Below are positions 8,012-17,600 of a DNA stretch of 64,000 nucleotides, in pieces. The stretch comes from Verrucomicrobiota bacterium (GTDB lineage: Bacteria; Verrucomicrobiota; Verrucomicrobiia; Verrucomicrobiales; Akkermansiaceae). The DNA is taken from NCBI GenBank assembly GCA_017301995.1, contig JAFLEH010000010.1:124001-188000 (forward strand), given 5' to 3'. The number at the start of each line of letters is the position of its first letter. Within the stretch, counting starts at the first letter, position 1. A model generated the notes under the pieces. The model made no database searches. It was given only the letters and a program-made list of their open reading frames with translations, and was not told the origin of the DNA. A program made the translations under genes and the position numbers.

Positions 8012-11000
8012 TTAGATTTCGGATTCCCCGAGCCAGCGCAGCGCGATGATCCGGTATCGGCGGCCCAAGGCCTGGTTGATCGGGTGTTTCGGCAGTCCGT
8101 CGCAATCCGCGGCGTCCGACGGATGGACGAATTCCCGACCGCGGCTGACCACCGCCTCGCACACGGCGTGCGCGAGGACGGAGCCCGCCGCGTCGCGCGC
8201 CTCGCCGTAGGCGCGGATCGTGAACGTGTCGTCCCTAACCGTGAGAACCGGAGCCAGCGGACGCAGGACATCGGCCTGTCGGGTCCATCCGGGGAGCCCG
8301 TAGGTGCAGTTGCCCGCGGCGGCGGCGGGGAACCGGTATTCCGCATCGGCGGACGACGGCGGGGTGGGGGATGAGGTGTTGGAAATGACCGAGGTGATGC
8401 CTTGATAGGGATTGTTGGAGTGGGATTTCTCCAGTTCGTTCAGGGCGGTCTGCACCGCGCCCGCAAGCGCCAGGTCTCCGGATGACAACTGGCGGTTGAC
8501 AAATTCGGATAGGGAGAGGAACGGACCGCGCAGGCGGACCTGACGGACAATCCGTTCCGCGAGTTCATCGAGCATTTCCGTCTCGAACTTCCGATAGCCG
8601 GTGAACTGCGCCGCTTCGGGAAACGCGCCGGAACTCCCGGCATCCGAGCACTCGGTATCGCCGGCCACGGTGAAGCGCGACATCGCGTGGTCGGTATTCT
8701 TCGAGAGCGCGACGTTCCACGAGGTCCCCGATTCGGATAGATAAGGGATCCGCCGGCCGCGCGCGTGGCCGAGGAGCGCCCGCCAGGCGGGAACCGAGGT
8801 TGAGTTGACGTTGAACATCCCGGCAACCTCAAGACGGGAGGCGATGGTTTGCCAGGAGTCCGCCTTGTTGGCATGCTTGGCGAAAAGGCCGGCGGTGGAC
8901 CCGGTGGCGAGCGCTTCCGCCCGGTCGGCTGCGAGCGGCTGATAGGCCGGGTTCGCAAGCGGTTTGGCGCCATTCAGAAACTCATCGTAGGTTTTCTGCA
9001 AGGTCCCGTCCCTGCCGAATCCGGCGGGATCCCGGGTGATCGATGAGAAAAACCAGTCGTCGAACAACAGGTGGTTCGCGCAATACGAATCGTCGTGTTG
9101 GAGATTGGTTGCCAGGCCGGCGTCGGCGGCGTTCACGACCGCATTGGACGGAATCAGCGGGCTGGCGTCGCTGTTTCCTATCAGATTCAGGGCGAACGGC
9201 GGAATCGGGTTCTCGTACCGCAGATCCCAGTGCTGGAGTTCCATCAGGGATGCGAGCGGACGGGTGGGCAATTCCGCGATGACGCAGCGAGACAGGCCGT
9301 CGGCCTTGGTGAATCCGGTGACGATGTAACCGCGCCCGGTGGTGTCGCTTTGGTTAGGCAGCAGGCTGTCTCCGGCGGGCGCGAGGCGTTCGAAACTGTA
9401 GTCGAAGGGCGAATTCACCGGGTTGCCCGTGCCGGTGTAGTGCCGGGCGATGCTGACTTCCGCGACATCCTTGCCGCCCATCGCGGTGTAGTTGACGAGC
9501 GGGCTGGATTGCACGAAGCCCTTGGCCGGGATGTGCGTCCTGCTGGCCATCCTGGCGCCGAAGATGGTGGTTAGAAAAGGCGATGGCGAGGAGGTGATGG
9601 ACGAAAGCGGCGGCGATTCCGCGAGGCCCTTGATCGCCGGATAGACCTCGGAGGCGACCTTGCGGGTGTAGATCATCCGATAGGCCAGGTGGCGCGCTCC
9701 GCCGTAGGACATGTCCAGATAGATGCCGACCCCTTCCGTGGTGGTGCTTCCGCCGGGAGCGTCCATGTAGGCGGTATCGAACTTGACCTCTGCCCGCAGC
9801 GTCGCGCTTGCCGGGAACACCGCTGATCCCGCGGCCGATTTGATCGGAAAATAGTGGCCGGCTTTGCTGCGGTAGCCCGGTTGTAGGGCGAGGGCGGCGC
9901 GCGATGACGGAACGGTCGTCTCGGACGGGCTGAAGACGCGGGTTTCGCCCGGCCTGAGGGTAAAGGGAGCGCCGATTTCATAAATCAGGCGGTCGGATGC
10001 GGATAGAGCGGCCGTATAGTTTGTGCTTCCGGTTGTCAGGCACGAAGTGGGGCAGGCGGTGCCACCCACGCTGTAGGTGAGCGCCACCGGCAGCGGCTTG
10101 GGGATCGTGAACGTGAGCGGGACCGCGGAAAATGTCATCTCCACATTGTAGGGATTCCACATGGTGACTACCGGCGTGAGCAACAAGCGGGGTTCGTAAC
10201 CGTCCCCGCTCTTCGCCGACCAATGGGAGAAAACCCACTGGATGCGTGCGATCACCGGCAGCACGCGGACGCGGTGGAGGAAGTTGAACATGTCGCCGTC
10301 GATCGCGGTGGATACCGGAACGATCTTCGCATTGCCGGCGGGCGTGATGGTGATGCCCTTGTCCCGATAGGCGAGGATGTAGTCCTTGAGGTGTTCCCAA
10401 CTCGCGACCGCGCCGTGTTGATAGATCGGCATCATGCCGGTGTTGCCGCGGTAAGCCGCCCACGGATAGAACATCGAACGCGGAGCCACCGGATTGCCCG
10501 GTGTGGGAAGGTTGCATTTCAGGGATGTGGCGGGATTCAGGCGGAATAGCGGCAGATTCGAGGTCCCCGCCCGCGTCCAGTTCTCGGTTAGAAGCGAGAA
10601 ATCCTTCTTCCACCCGCCGGTCGCGACGTTGACCTGCAACCCGTCGGCATAGGCGGTTAGGTCGTGGTATGACTCACGGGAAACCGGGAGGTCGCTCTTC
10701 CGCGCGATAAGGTCGGCGGTGGCCGTGGTGCATGCCTTCGCGGCCGGGTCGGGATCGTCGAGAAGCGACTCCATCCGGAAGACCTCCGGATCGGGGACGG
10801 CATGGGACTTGAGTTGGATCGCCCACCGGCCCGCGGCGTCCGGTTCCGCCTGATAGGGTTTCGGGATGACCGCTTTCTGGTTGTTTCCGGAAATCCACCA
10901 CGCAAATCGTCCGGGCAACCGGGCCGCGATCGGTTGGGTGGTTAGATGAACTTCCAGTTTCCCGCGGCCATCACCGGAGCCGACGGAGCCAGATCCAACC

Positions 11001-11485
11001 AGCGTGGCCTTGCCACGTCCGGGTTTCGCATCCGGGATAGCAGGCTTCGCGCCAGCCGGACCGGATGTGAGCCACCCCAGAAGCCGCTCTTTCTTCCGGG
11101 CCGGATAGTCGCCCGGCGCTATCGGGCGGCCGACAGCGGTGCCGGATTGCGCGTGATCGGATCCTTCCCAACTTTTCCATACTCCTGTGACCGGCGGGTT
11201 TTCCTCGTCGAAGACATCCGCTCTGGCGGTGATGCGGGTGTCCGGGCCGGTGAGCCGTTGGAGGTCGCCGAGCGCCAGAATCAACGCCAGTCGGGCGTTG
11301 GCGCGGGCCTCCGCCACGTGCGCGTCCCTCGCCGATGTCCGGAGAGCGACGGATCCAAGCGTGAGAAGGCCGACCGCGAGCAGGGTGAGCAGAATCATCA
11401 GCGACAGCACGATTACGAGCGCGAACCCGGAGCGATGGCCGGGATTCCGCGGCGGCGGACCGTTAGTCTGATGACTGGGGCTCAT
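8012..11485 (-). CDS. Verru_Chthon cassette protein A
   Basis: 1157 residues, the expected size for this verrucomicrobial family. The N-terminus has a prepilin-like leader: a short basic stretch, then GFALVIVLSLMILLTLLAVGLL, followed by ALRTS and EARANARLALILALGDLQRLTGPDTRITARAD. That combination is the family signature as I remember it. The long remainder is probably periplasmic or surface-exposed and is of unknown function. The cassette normally includes proteins B, C and D, which are also pseudopilin-like. They are not adjacent here, and only the small secreted protein follows. It lies 98 bases after the GH78 gene on the same strand. Confidence 0.85.
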   Translation of the reverse strand: MSPSHQTNGPPPRNPGHRSGFALVIVLSLMILLTLLAVGLLTLGSVALRTSARDAHVAEARANARLALILALGDLQRLTGPDTRITARADVFDEENPPVTGVWKSWEGSDHAQSGTAVGRPIAPGDYPARKKERLLGWLTSGPAGAKPAIPDAKPGRGKATLVGSGSVGSGDGRGKLEVHLTTQPIAARLPGRFAWWISGNNQKAVIPKPYQAEPDAAGRWAIQLKSHAVPDPEVFRMESLLDDPDPAAKACTTATADLIARKSDLPVSRESYHDLTAYADGLQVNVATGGWKKDFSLLTENWTRAGTSNLPLFRLNPATSLKCNLPTPGNPVAPRSMFYPWAAYRGNTGMMPIYQHGAVASWEHLKDYILAYRDKGITITPAGNAKIVPVSTAIDGDMFNFLHRVRVLPVIARIQWVFSHWSAKSGDGYEPRLLLTPVVTMWNPYNVEMTFSAVPLTFTIPKPLPVALTYSVGGTACPTSCLTTGSTNYTAALSASDRLIYEIGAPFTLRPGETRVFSPSETTVPSSRAALALQPGYRSKAGHYFPIKSAAGSAVFPASATLRAEVKFDTAYMDAPGGSTTTEGVGIYLDMSYGGARHLAYRMIYTRKVASEVYPAIKGLAESPPLSSITSSPSPFLTTIFGARMASRTHIPAKGFVQSSPLVNYTAMGGKDVAEVSIARHYTGTGNPVNSPFDYSFERLAPAGDSLLPNQSDTTGRGYIVTGFTKADGLSRCVIAELPTRPLASLMELQHWDLRYENPIPPFALNLIGNSDASPLIPSNAVVNAADAGLATNLQHDDSYCANHLLFDDWFFSSITRDPAGFGRDGTLQKTYDEFLNGAKPLANPAYQPLAADRAEALATGSTAGLFAKHANKADSWQTIASRLEVAGMFNVNSTSVPAWRALLGHARGRRIPYLSESGTSWNVALSKNTDHAMSRFTVAGDTECSDAGSSGAFPEAAQFTGYRKFETEMLDELAERIVRQVRLRGPFLSLSEFVNRQLSSGDLALAGAVQTALNELEKSHSNNPYQGITSVISNTSSPTPPSSADAEYRFPAAAAGNCTYGLPGWTRQADVLRPLAPVLTVRDDTFTIRAYGEARDAAGSVLAHAVCEAVVSRGREFVHPSDAADCDGLPKHPINQALGRRYRIIALRWLGESEI

Positions 11486-11583
11486 GGGTTTTGGCGCTGT
11501 GGACTTCCGCGCCCGGAAGAAACCAGTATCGGGATGCGGCGTGATATGTCAAATTGGTTTTGATGGGATACCGCGCGGGCACA

Positions 11584-14550
11584 TCAATTCCTCGCGAAGA
11601 AGCGATAGCGGCCCGATCCGACATGATATATGGCGCAGCCGTTTTCCATGCGAAGGAAGGCCACACCGTCCGCGGAAGCGGCCGGTTTGCCGGATTCGGT
11701 GACTTTGGCGGCATCGGCCGCGGGCACGCACACGGTGGCGCTGGTGTTGGCCGGAACCTCCACCGCGAGATCGAATCCGCCGGCGGTGGTCTCCCAAGCG
11801 CAGCGGATCAGCCCGCGGATGGAATGATAGCCGCCGCTGGCCTTCGTGAGCTTTCCGCCGGGAATCGGGCGGATGACGAGGGATTTGAAGCCCGGTTCCG
11901 CCGACCGGATGCCGAGGACCGTATCGTAGAGCCACTCGCCGCACGCGCCGAGCGAGTAGTGGTTGAACGAGTTCATGCCGATATCCTGGAATCCCTTGTC
12001 CGGCGTCCATCCGTCCCAGCGCTCCCAGATGGTGGTGGCGCCCATCCGAACCGAGAACAGCCATGACGGAAACGTATCCTGATGGAGGAGCTTGTAGGCG
12101 GTGGCATTCCTGCCCATGTTGGTTAGGACGGGGAGCAGATATCCCACGCCGACAAATCCGGTCGAAAGGTGATCGCCTTTGGCCGCGATGTCGCGCTCGA
12201 GAATATCCGCCGCCTTGGATCGGAGATCGTCCGGCAGCAGGTTGAACTTGAGCGCCATCAGGTAGCAACACTGGGTGTCGCCCTTGATCCGTCCGTCCGC
12301 GGAAACATATTTGCCGATGAAGGACTGTTTGATCTCTCCGAATAGCTTTTCGAAACGTGCCGCGTCGTCCTTTTTCCCAAGCGCGGCGGCGGCTTTGGCC
12401 ACCAATGAGGTGGAATAGGCATGGTAGGCGGTCCCTATCAGTTCCTTGTCGGTATTGGCGTTGATCGAGAGCCAGTCGCCGTAATCATTGCCCCGGTCGC
12501 GGTCGCGGATGTGGTTGGCGCTGGCCCGTTCGCCGAACTCGACCCATTTCACCATCGACGGATACTGGCGCTCCAGAAGTTGGAGATCGCCATACATTTG
12601 ATAGATCGTCCAGGGACAAACGACGCCCGCATCGCCCCAGGCGGGAGTGCCGCGCGCGGCGCCGGCGAACGGCGAAACATCGGAGAACCGGCCTTGTTCG
12701 TCCTGGCTGTCGGTCACGTCGGTGAGCCACTTGGTGAAGAAGGCGGCCACATCCGCGTTGTGGGCGGCGGTGCGGACGAATACCTGGGCGTCGCCCATCC
12801 ACCCGAGCCGCTCGTCGCGCTGCGGACAGTCGGTGGGAACACTGAGGTAGTTTCCGCGTTGGCCCCATTCGATGTTCGATTGGAGTTGGTTGACCAGCGG
12901 ATCGGAGCACTGGAACGATCCCGCCTTGGGGGTCGCGGAGGCGATCACCAGTCCGCTAACGGCATCGGTCGCGGGTTTGCGGGAAAGCCCGGTTAGTTCG
13001 ACATATCGGAATCCGTGGAAGGTGAACTTCGGCTGCCAGGTTTCAACCCCTCCTCCCTTGCAGACATAGGTGTCGATCGATGGCGCGCCGCGCAGGTTGT
13101 CGGTGTAGATGGTGCCGTCCGGGTTGAGCATCTCCGCATGGCGCAGGACCAGCCGTGTGCCTGCGGGAGCGGCCACTTTCAAACGAACGACACCGACCAT
13201 GTTTTGCCCTAGGTCGAAGGTCCAGCGGCCGGGTTTCGGTTCGGTTACGGACTTGGATTTCAATTCGCAGACATAGGTGGCGGGCTCCATGACCTGTCCG
13301 TTGATCTCCCTCTCGGCTTCGTCGCGTTCGGCGACGTTGAACCAATCGGTTTCCTTGAATCCTGGACGATCCCATCCCGGAAGTTCCGCGCGTGCGTCGT
13401 ATTCCTCACCCAGCATGAAGTCGGTGGAGAACAAGGGACTCACATGCGAACGCCATGTGCGATCGGTTACGATTTTCTCGGTTGATCCATCCTGATAGGT
13501 GAGTTCGATCTGAGCCAGTAGAGCGGGGCTTTTGCCCCAGTATTGGAATCCGCCATTGCCAATGTGTCCGGAATACCAGCCGTTTGCCACCTGCGCGCCG
13601 ACCACATTCTCTCCGGTTGCCAGCAGGGAGGTCACGTCGTATTCCTGATAGCGCAGGCGCTTGCGGTAGTCCGTCCATTCCGGAGCGAGAACGTTCTCGC
13701 CCACTCGCTTGCCGTTTAGCCGCATTTCATAAATGCCGAGCGCGGTCGCGTAAACGGTGGCCCTCGCCAGCGGTTTTGATATATTGAAGGACTTCCGCAG
13801 ATAGGGAACCGTCGCCGGCAGGGTTAGATCCTCGGGGAAACGGAATGTCGATTTCTCCGGGAAGAGCTTCACAAAGTCCCCGGAAGGGAGCGTGTATTCG
13901 ATCCTGAGGCGTTTGAGGTGTCCGAAAGACGGGTCTTTGCCGAGTTCGGTGTTCTCAATCTTCACTTGGAATCCTCCGGCCTGTGCTTTCTGGGCGAGCA
14001 AGTGGCTAACATCGAGAGCGCCGCTGCCGTCGATCGCTTCGTAGGACGCGGTTTTGATGACCGGGGTGACGCGTTTCGCGTCCGGACGCCGGATGGCGCC
14101 GGCGTCAATCCAGCGTGCGCTCCAATCCGCGATCTCCATCAATCCGATTGTCCAGCACGCGTCTTCGCTCCATGGTGACGGTTTGCCGTCCTTGTCCCAC
14201 GCGCGGACTTTCCAATGGCACTTTGTCCGCGACCGCAGCGCGCTACCAGCGTAGGAAACATGGGCGGTTTGGTCGCCGTCAACCTTGCCGCTGTCCCACA
14301 GATCGCCCTTCTCGGCGGCGAGCAGTTCGGGTTTGGATGCGACAAGGATCTGCCATGCGGTCTGGCGTTCGCCGCGGTCGTTGGACTGGACCTCCCAGGA
14401 AAGCCTCGGACGGATGGTGTCGATCCCTAGCGGATTGACCAGATACTCGCATCTGAGCCGATTGGCGGTGACCGAGGCACCGGCCGGAACCGCGAGAAAT
14501 GCTAACAATGACAGGGCGATGGAGTTGCGGAGGATCGGATGGATGGACAT
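11584..14550 (-). CDS. Secreted alpha-L-rhamnosidase, GH78
   Basis: 988 residues from the start chosen at 14550 (MSIHPILRNS), which gives a signal peptide ending near VPAGAS. A longer in-frame start exists at 14658. It hydrolyses terminal alpha-L-rhamnose by inversion. N-terminal beta domains precede RCEYLVNPLGIDTIRPRLSW, typical of GH78, and the (alpha/alpha)6 domain follows. The conserved DCPQRDERLGWMGDAQ lies near residue 578 and contains the general acid Glu. TTIWERWDGW near 841 holds the second acidic residue. HYSLGACGEWLY is the usual C-terminal marker. It sits between the beta-strand repeat protein and Verru_Chthon A on the same strand, in a locus that also holds GH106. Confidence 0.93.
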   Translation of the reverse strand: MSIHPILRNSIALSLLAFLAVPAGASVTANRLRCEYLVNPLGIDTIRPRLSWEVQSNDRGERQTAWQILVASKPELLAAEKGDLWDSGKVDGDQTAHVSYAGSALRSRTKCHWKVRAWDKDGKPSPWSEDACWTIGLMEIADWSARWIDAGAIRRPDAKRVTPVIKTASYEAIDGSGALDVSHLLAQKAQAGGFQVKIENTELGKDPSFGHLKRLRIEYTLPSGDFVKLFPEKSTFRFPEDLTLPATVPYLRKSFNISKPLARATVYATALGIYEMRLNGKRVGENVLAPEWTDYRKRLRYQEYDVTSLLATGENVVGAQVANGWYSGHIGNGGFQYWGKSPALLAQIELTYQDGSTEKIVTDRTWRSHVSPLFSTDFMLGEEYDARAELPGWDRPGFKETDWFNVAERDEAEREINGQVMEPATYVCELKSKSVTEPKPGRWTFDLGQNMVGVVRLKVAAPAGTRLVLRHAEMLNPDGTIYTDNLRGAPSIDTYVCKGGGVETWQPKFTFHGFRYVELTGLSRKPATDAVSGLVIASATPKAGSFQCSDPLVNQLQSNIEWGQRGNYLSVPTDCPQRDERLGWMGDAQVFVRTAAHNADVAAFFTKWLTDVTDSQDEQGRFSDVSPFAGAARGTPAWGDAGVVCPWTIYQMYGDLQLLERQYPSMVKWVEFGERASANHIRDRDRGNDYGDWLSINANTDKELIGTAYHAYSTSLVAKAAAALGKKDDAARFEKLFGEIKQSFIGKYVSADGRIKGDTQCCYLMALKFNLLPDDLRSKAADILERDIAAKGDHLSTGFVGVGYLLPVLTNMGRNATAYKLLHQDTFPSWLFSVRMGATTIWERWDGWTPDKGFQDIGMNSFNHYSLGACGEWLYDTVLGIRSAEPGFKSLVIRPIPGGKLTKASGGYHSIRGLIRCAWETTAGGFDLAVEVPANTSATVCVPAADAAKVTESGKPAASADGVAFLRMENGCAIYHVGSGRYRFFARN

Positions 14551-14683
14551 GGGGTCGGGGTTGATTGGGAGAACTTGCGATAGCTTGCGCATGGCGCCGC
14601 CGGGATCAGGATGCCCCAATCCGGCGGCGATGGCAAGAACCAGCGGCACCGCGGCCACCTGATCGGCCGCGGTGCCGGATGGG

Positions 14684-17600
14684 TCATTCGGTGGCCTGGA
14701 CGCGGACGAATTTCGCGGCCGAGTCCACCGGAATCTGGGCCTCTTTGCGAACGTAATCCGCGGAGTACAATCCGGATTGGTCCGCCGCGTTGGCTGGAAT
14801 CACAGCACTGGCGGGCCACGGGCTTTGCAGCGTGCCGCTTTCCTCCAACACATAGGTGGCGGATGCGCGCTCGCACCACCGGACGATCAGGAAACCGCCG
14901 GACTTCCCGGATGTCGTCAGCGAAGCGGTGCTCGCAACGGGAGACGTGCCGAACAGGAATTCCTCGAGGTTGGCGAAGCCGTCGCCATCGGGATCGTCCT
15001 CGCGGTCGCGGTCATTTGGATTCGGAATCACCGAAGCCCATCCGATGAACGGATCGGTGACTGGACCGGTGGTCACGGTTAGGATGCCGTCGCCGGTGAA
15101 ACGGGTGTCATCCTTGAACGTGGCGGACGATGTGCTGCTGCCGTAGGTGCCCGCGATCTGTTGGGTGCCGCCGAAATACAGGGCGGACACGGTTTCGTTG
15201 GCTGCCGCTGCGATCCCAAGCTTGCCGCCGTCGATCACGACGGTGTTGGTATCGGCGATCGCACCTCCATTCACGACGAGGACGCCCGCCGATACCGTGG
15301 TGGGACCGGTGTAGGTGTTGGCACCTTCCAGGGTCATGGTTCCCGGTCCGGTCTTGACCAAAGGCGACGGATAGGTGGCGACATCACGCAGAACCGATGT
15401 CACGGTTAGATCCGGATCGGCGGATGACGTCACATCCGCCACCTGGAACGTGGTTCCCGGGAGTCCGGCGGAACCGAGAGATGCATTGGCATACGGTCCG
15501 GTTCCGGTGGTGTGGATCAGCGACGGCAGTTGGCTGTTTCCGCCGACAACAAGTGTGCCGACGAAGGTTAGGTCGGTGTCGAAGGCACCATGGTTGGCAC
15601 CGTTGGTGATCTCGATGGTGCCGCCATCCAGAGTGATGTTGGAAACGAATGCGACGGTATTGGTCCCACCGAACAGGCGGGATCCTTCATTGATCCGCAC
15701 GGACGGCGCGAATTCGGGAAGAACGGTGGAATCTCCGAGTGCGGCGACGTTGTCGATGGAAAGCGTGGCGCCGCCATTCACGGTGATCACGTTTGCCGGG
15801 TCCATGGCTCCGGCGACGCAGAACTGGCCGGGTCCGGTACCCGCGCCGATCGCCCCGTTGGTGTTGGATAGCGCGAGGAATCCGTTGTTGGGTCCCTCGC
15901 CGACGGTGACACCGTGGGTGAACGAGTTGTATTTGTTGGTGAAGATGATCGCGTTGGAACCGCGAACCACAATGTTGCCGTCACCGGAGATGATGCGGTT
16001 GAAGTTGTAGTTGCCGCCGTTGGCGACGAATTCCATTGTCGCGCCCGAGGCGACGGTGATATCCGAAGCGAAGTCGTTGTTTCCTCCGGCGAAATTGATT
16101 CTGAAGGTGCCTTCATCCACCAGCGTGGGGCCGTTGTATCCGTATCCTTGCGCGCTGGTGTTCACCAACTCCTGCGTTCCGGGACCGGTCTTGATGAGCG
16201 TGAGCGCGCCACCATCCTGATTGCGGATGATGCCGCGGAAACTGTGTTCGGCTTCGGCCGCAACATTGACCGTTAGGGTGCAGGGGCCGGGATTCGAGGT
16301 GTATCCCGGTGCCGAGGTCTCGTCGTTCTGGATGACCGCGACGCGGTTGATAGAGCCGCTCACCAGACCGGCCACGGTTTGCGATGTGCCGCGCATCTGG
16401 AGCTTGCCATTCACCGCGCCTGCCCCGGTTGCGAACTTCAGGAGCGAATCGGGACCAAACTGGTTGTCGTATGCCATATTGGCGAACACATCGAAGGTGA
16501 TGTTTCCGACGGTTAGGTCGCCCGGAATCGAAATGCCGGATGGGTTCGCGGCATAGAGCGCGCCTTGATCGACGGCGATTCCTTGGGTGAAGGTGTTGTT
16601 TCCCGAAAGCGTCAGTGAGTTCAGCCCTTTCTTTTCGAGTGCGACATCCCCGGCGATGGGATCGGCAATCTCCATGTCACCGCTGGTGGTGTCCAAGCCC
16701 AGTATGGCGCCCGAAACGAATCCACCGGTCTGGATTGCCGCCACGTCGGGACTGGTGAATTCACCAGTGCCGCCGACGCGGAGAGTCAGGTCGGTGTTGA
16801 CGATCAGGTTCGCGGATGTCCACGCGGCCGGATTGCCGTTGTAGAGCGCGAGCCGTTTTCCGAGTGTGAGAACCCCATCCGAAACGGTTGTGGTGCCGGT
16901 ATAGGTGTTTGCTCCGGTTAGATATAGGTTGCCGGTGCCAGTCTTGATCAGGCTGCCATTGGCGGTTGGCGACGCATCGGTGATGGATCCGGCAAACGTG
17001 GCCGCGGTGGTGTCTCCGACGGAAAGGGCGGTATCGGTGCCGGTCGTCGCGTTGCCCAGATAGATGGTGCCAGCGGTTCCCGAGATGCTTTTGATGGTCG
17101 GATTTGCCGAGGTGAACTGCGCCGCGCCGGCGGTCATTGCCAGAGAGGAGTTGCCGAGCGCCGCATCTGTGGAAAGAACAAGTACGCCGTTATTGACCGT
17201 GCTGGAACCGTTCAGCGTGTTGTCCGCCGCGAGCGTGAGTGTGCCGGTGCCCGAGACCGCGACGCCGCTTCCGATGACGGGATTCGCAAACGTCGCCGAT
17301 CCGGATCCAGTTAGGTCGAGCGCATTGGAAACGGTGAGATCGGATCCAACGAACGTGTAGCTCTTGGTGTTGTTGGAGAACGTCAGGCTGTCGGCGGTGA
17401 TGGGGTCGGCTAGGCTGATGTAGGTGTTGTTGCCGGAGTCGTCGAAGGTGAGTGGCGCCAGCGTGTTGAACGGCGAGCCGCCCGTCCCGTCGCTCCAGTT
17501 GTTGTCCGGGCCTGCGATCCAAGTTGCCGATCCGGCGGAGCCACTGAGGCCGGTCCAGGTGAGCGGGCTGAACAGCGGAACCGCGTTGCCTTGAACAATG

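Noticed and set aside
15375..16010. Plus-strand open frames inside the beta-strand repeat genes
   Set aside because: They result from the biased, repetitive codons of the minus-strand genes and show no start signals or families.
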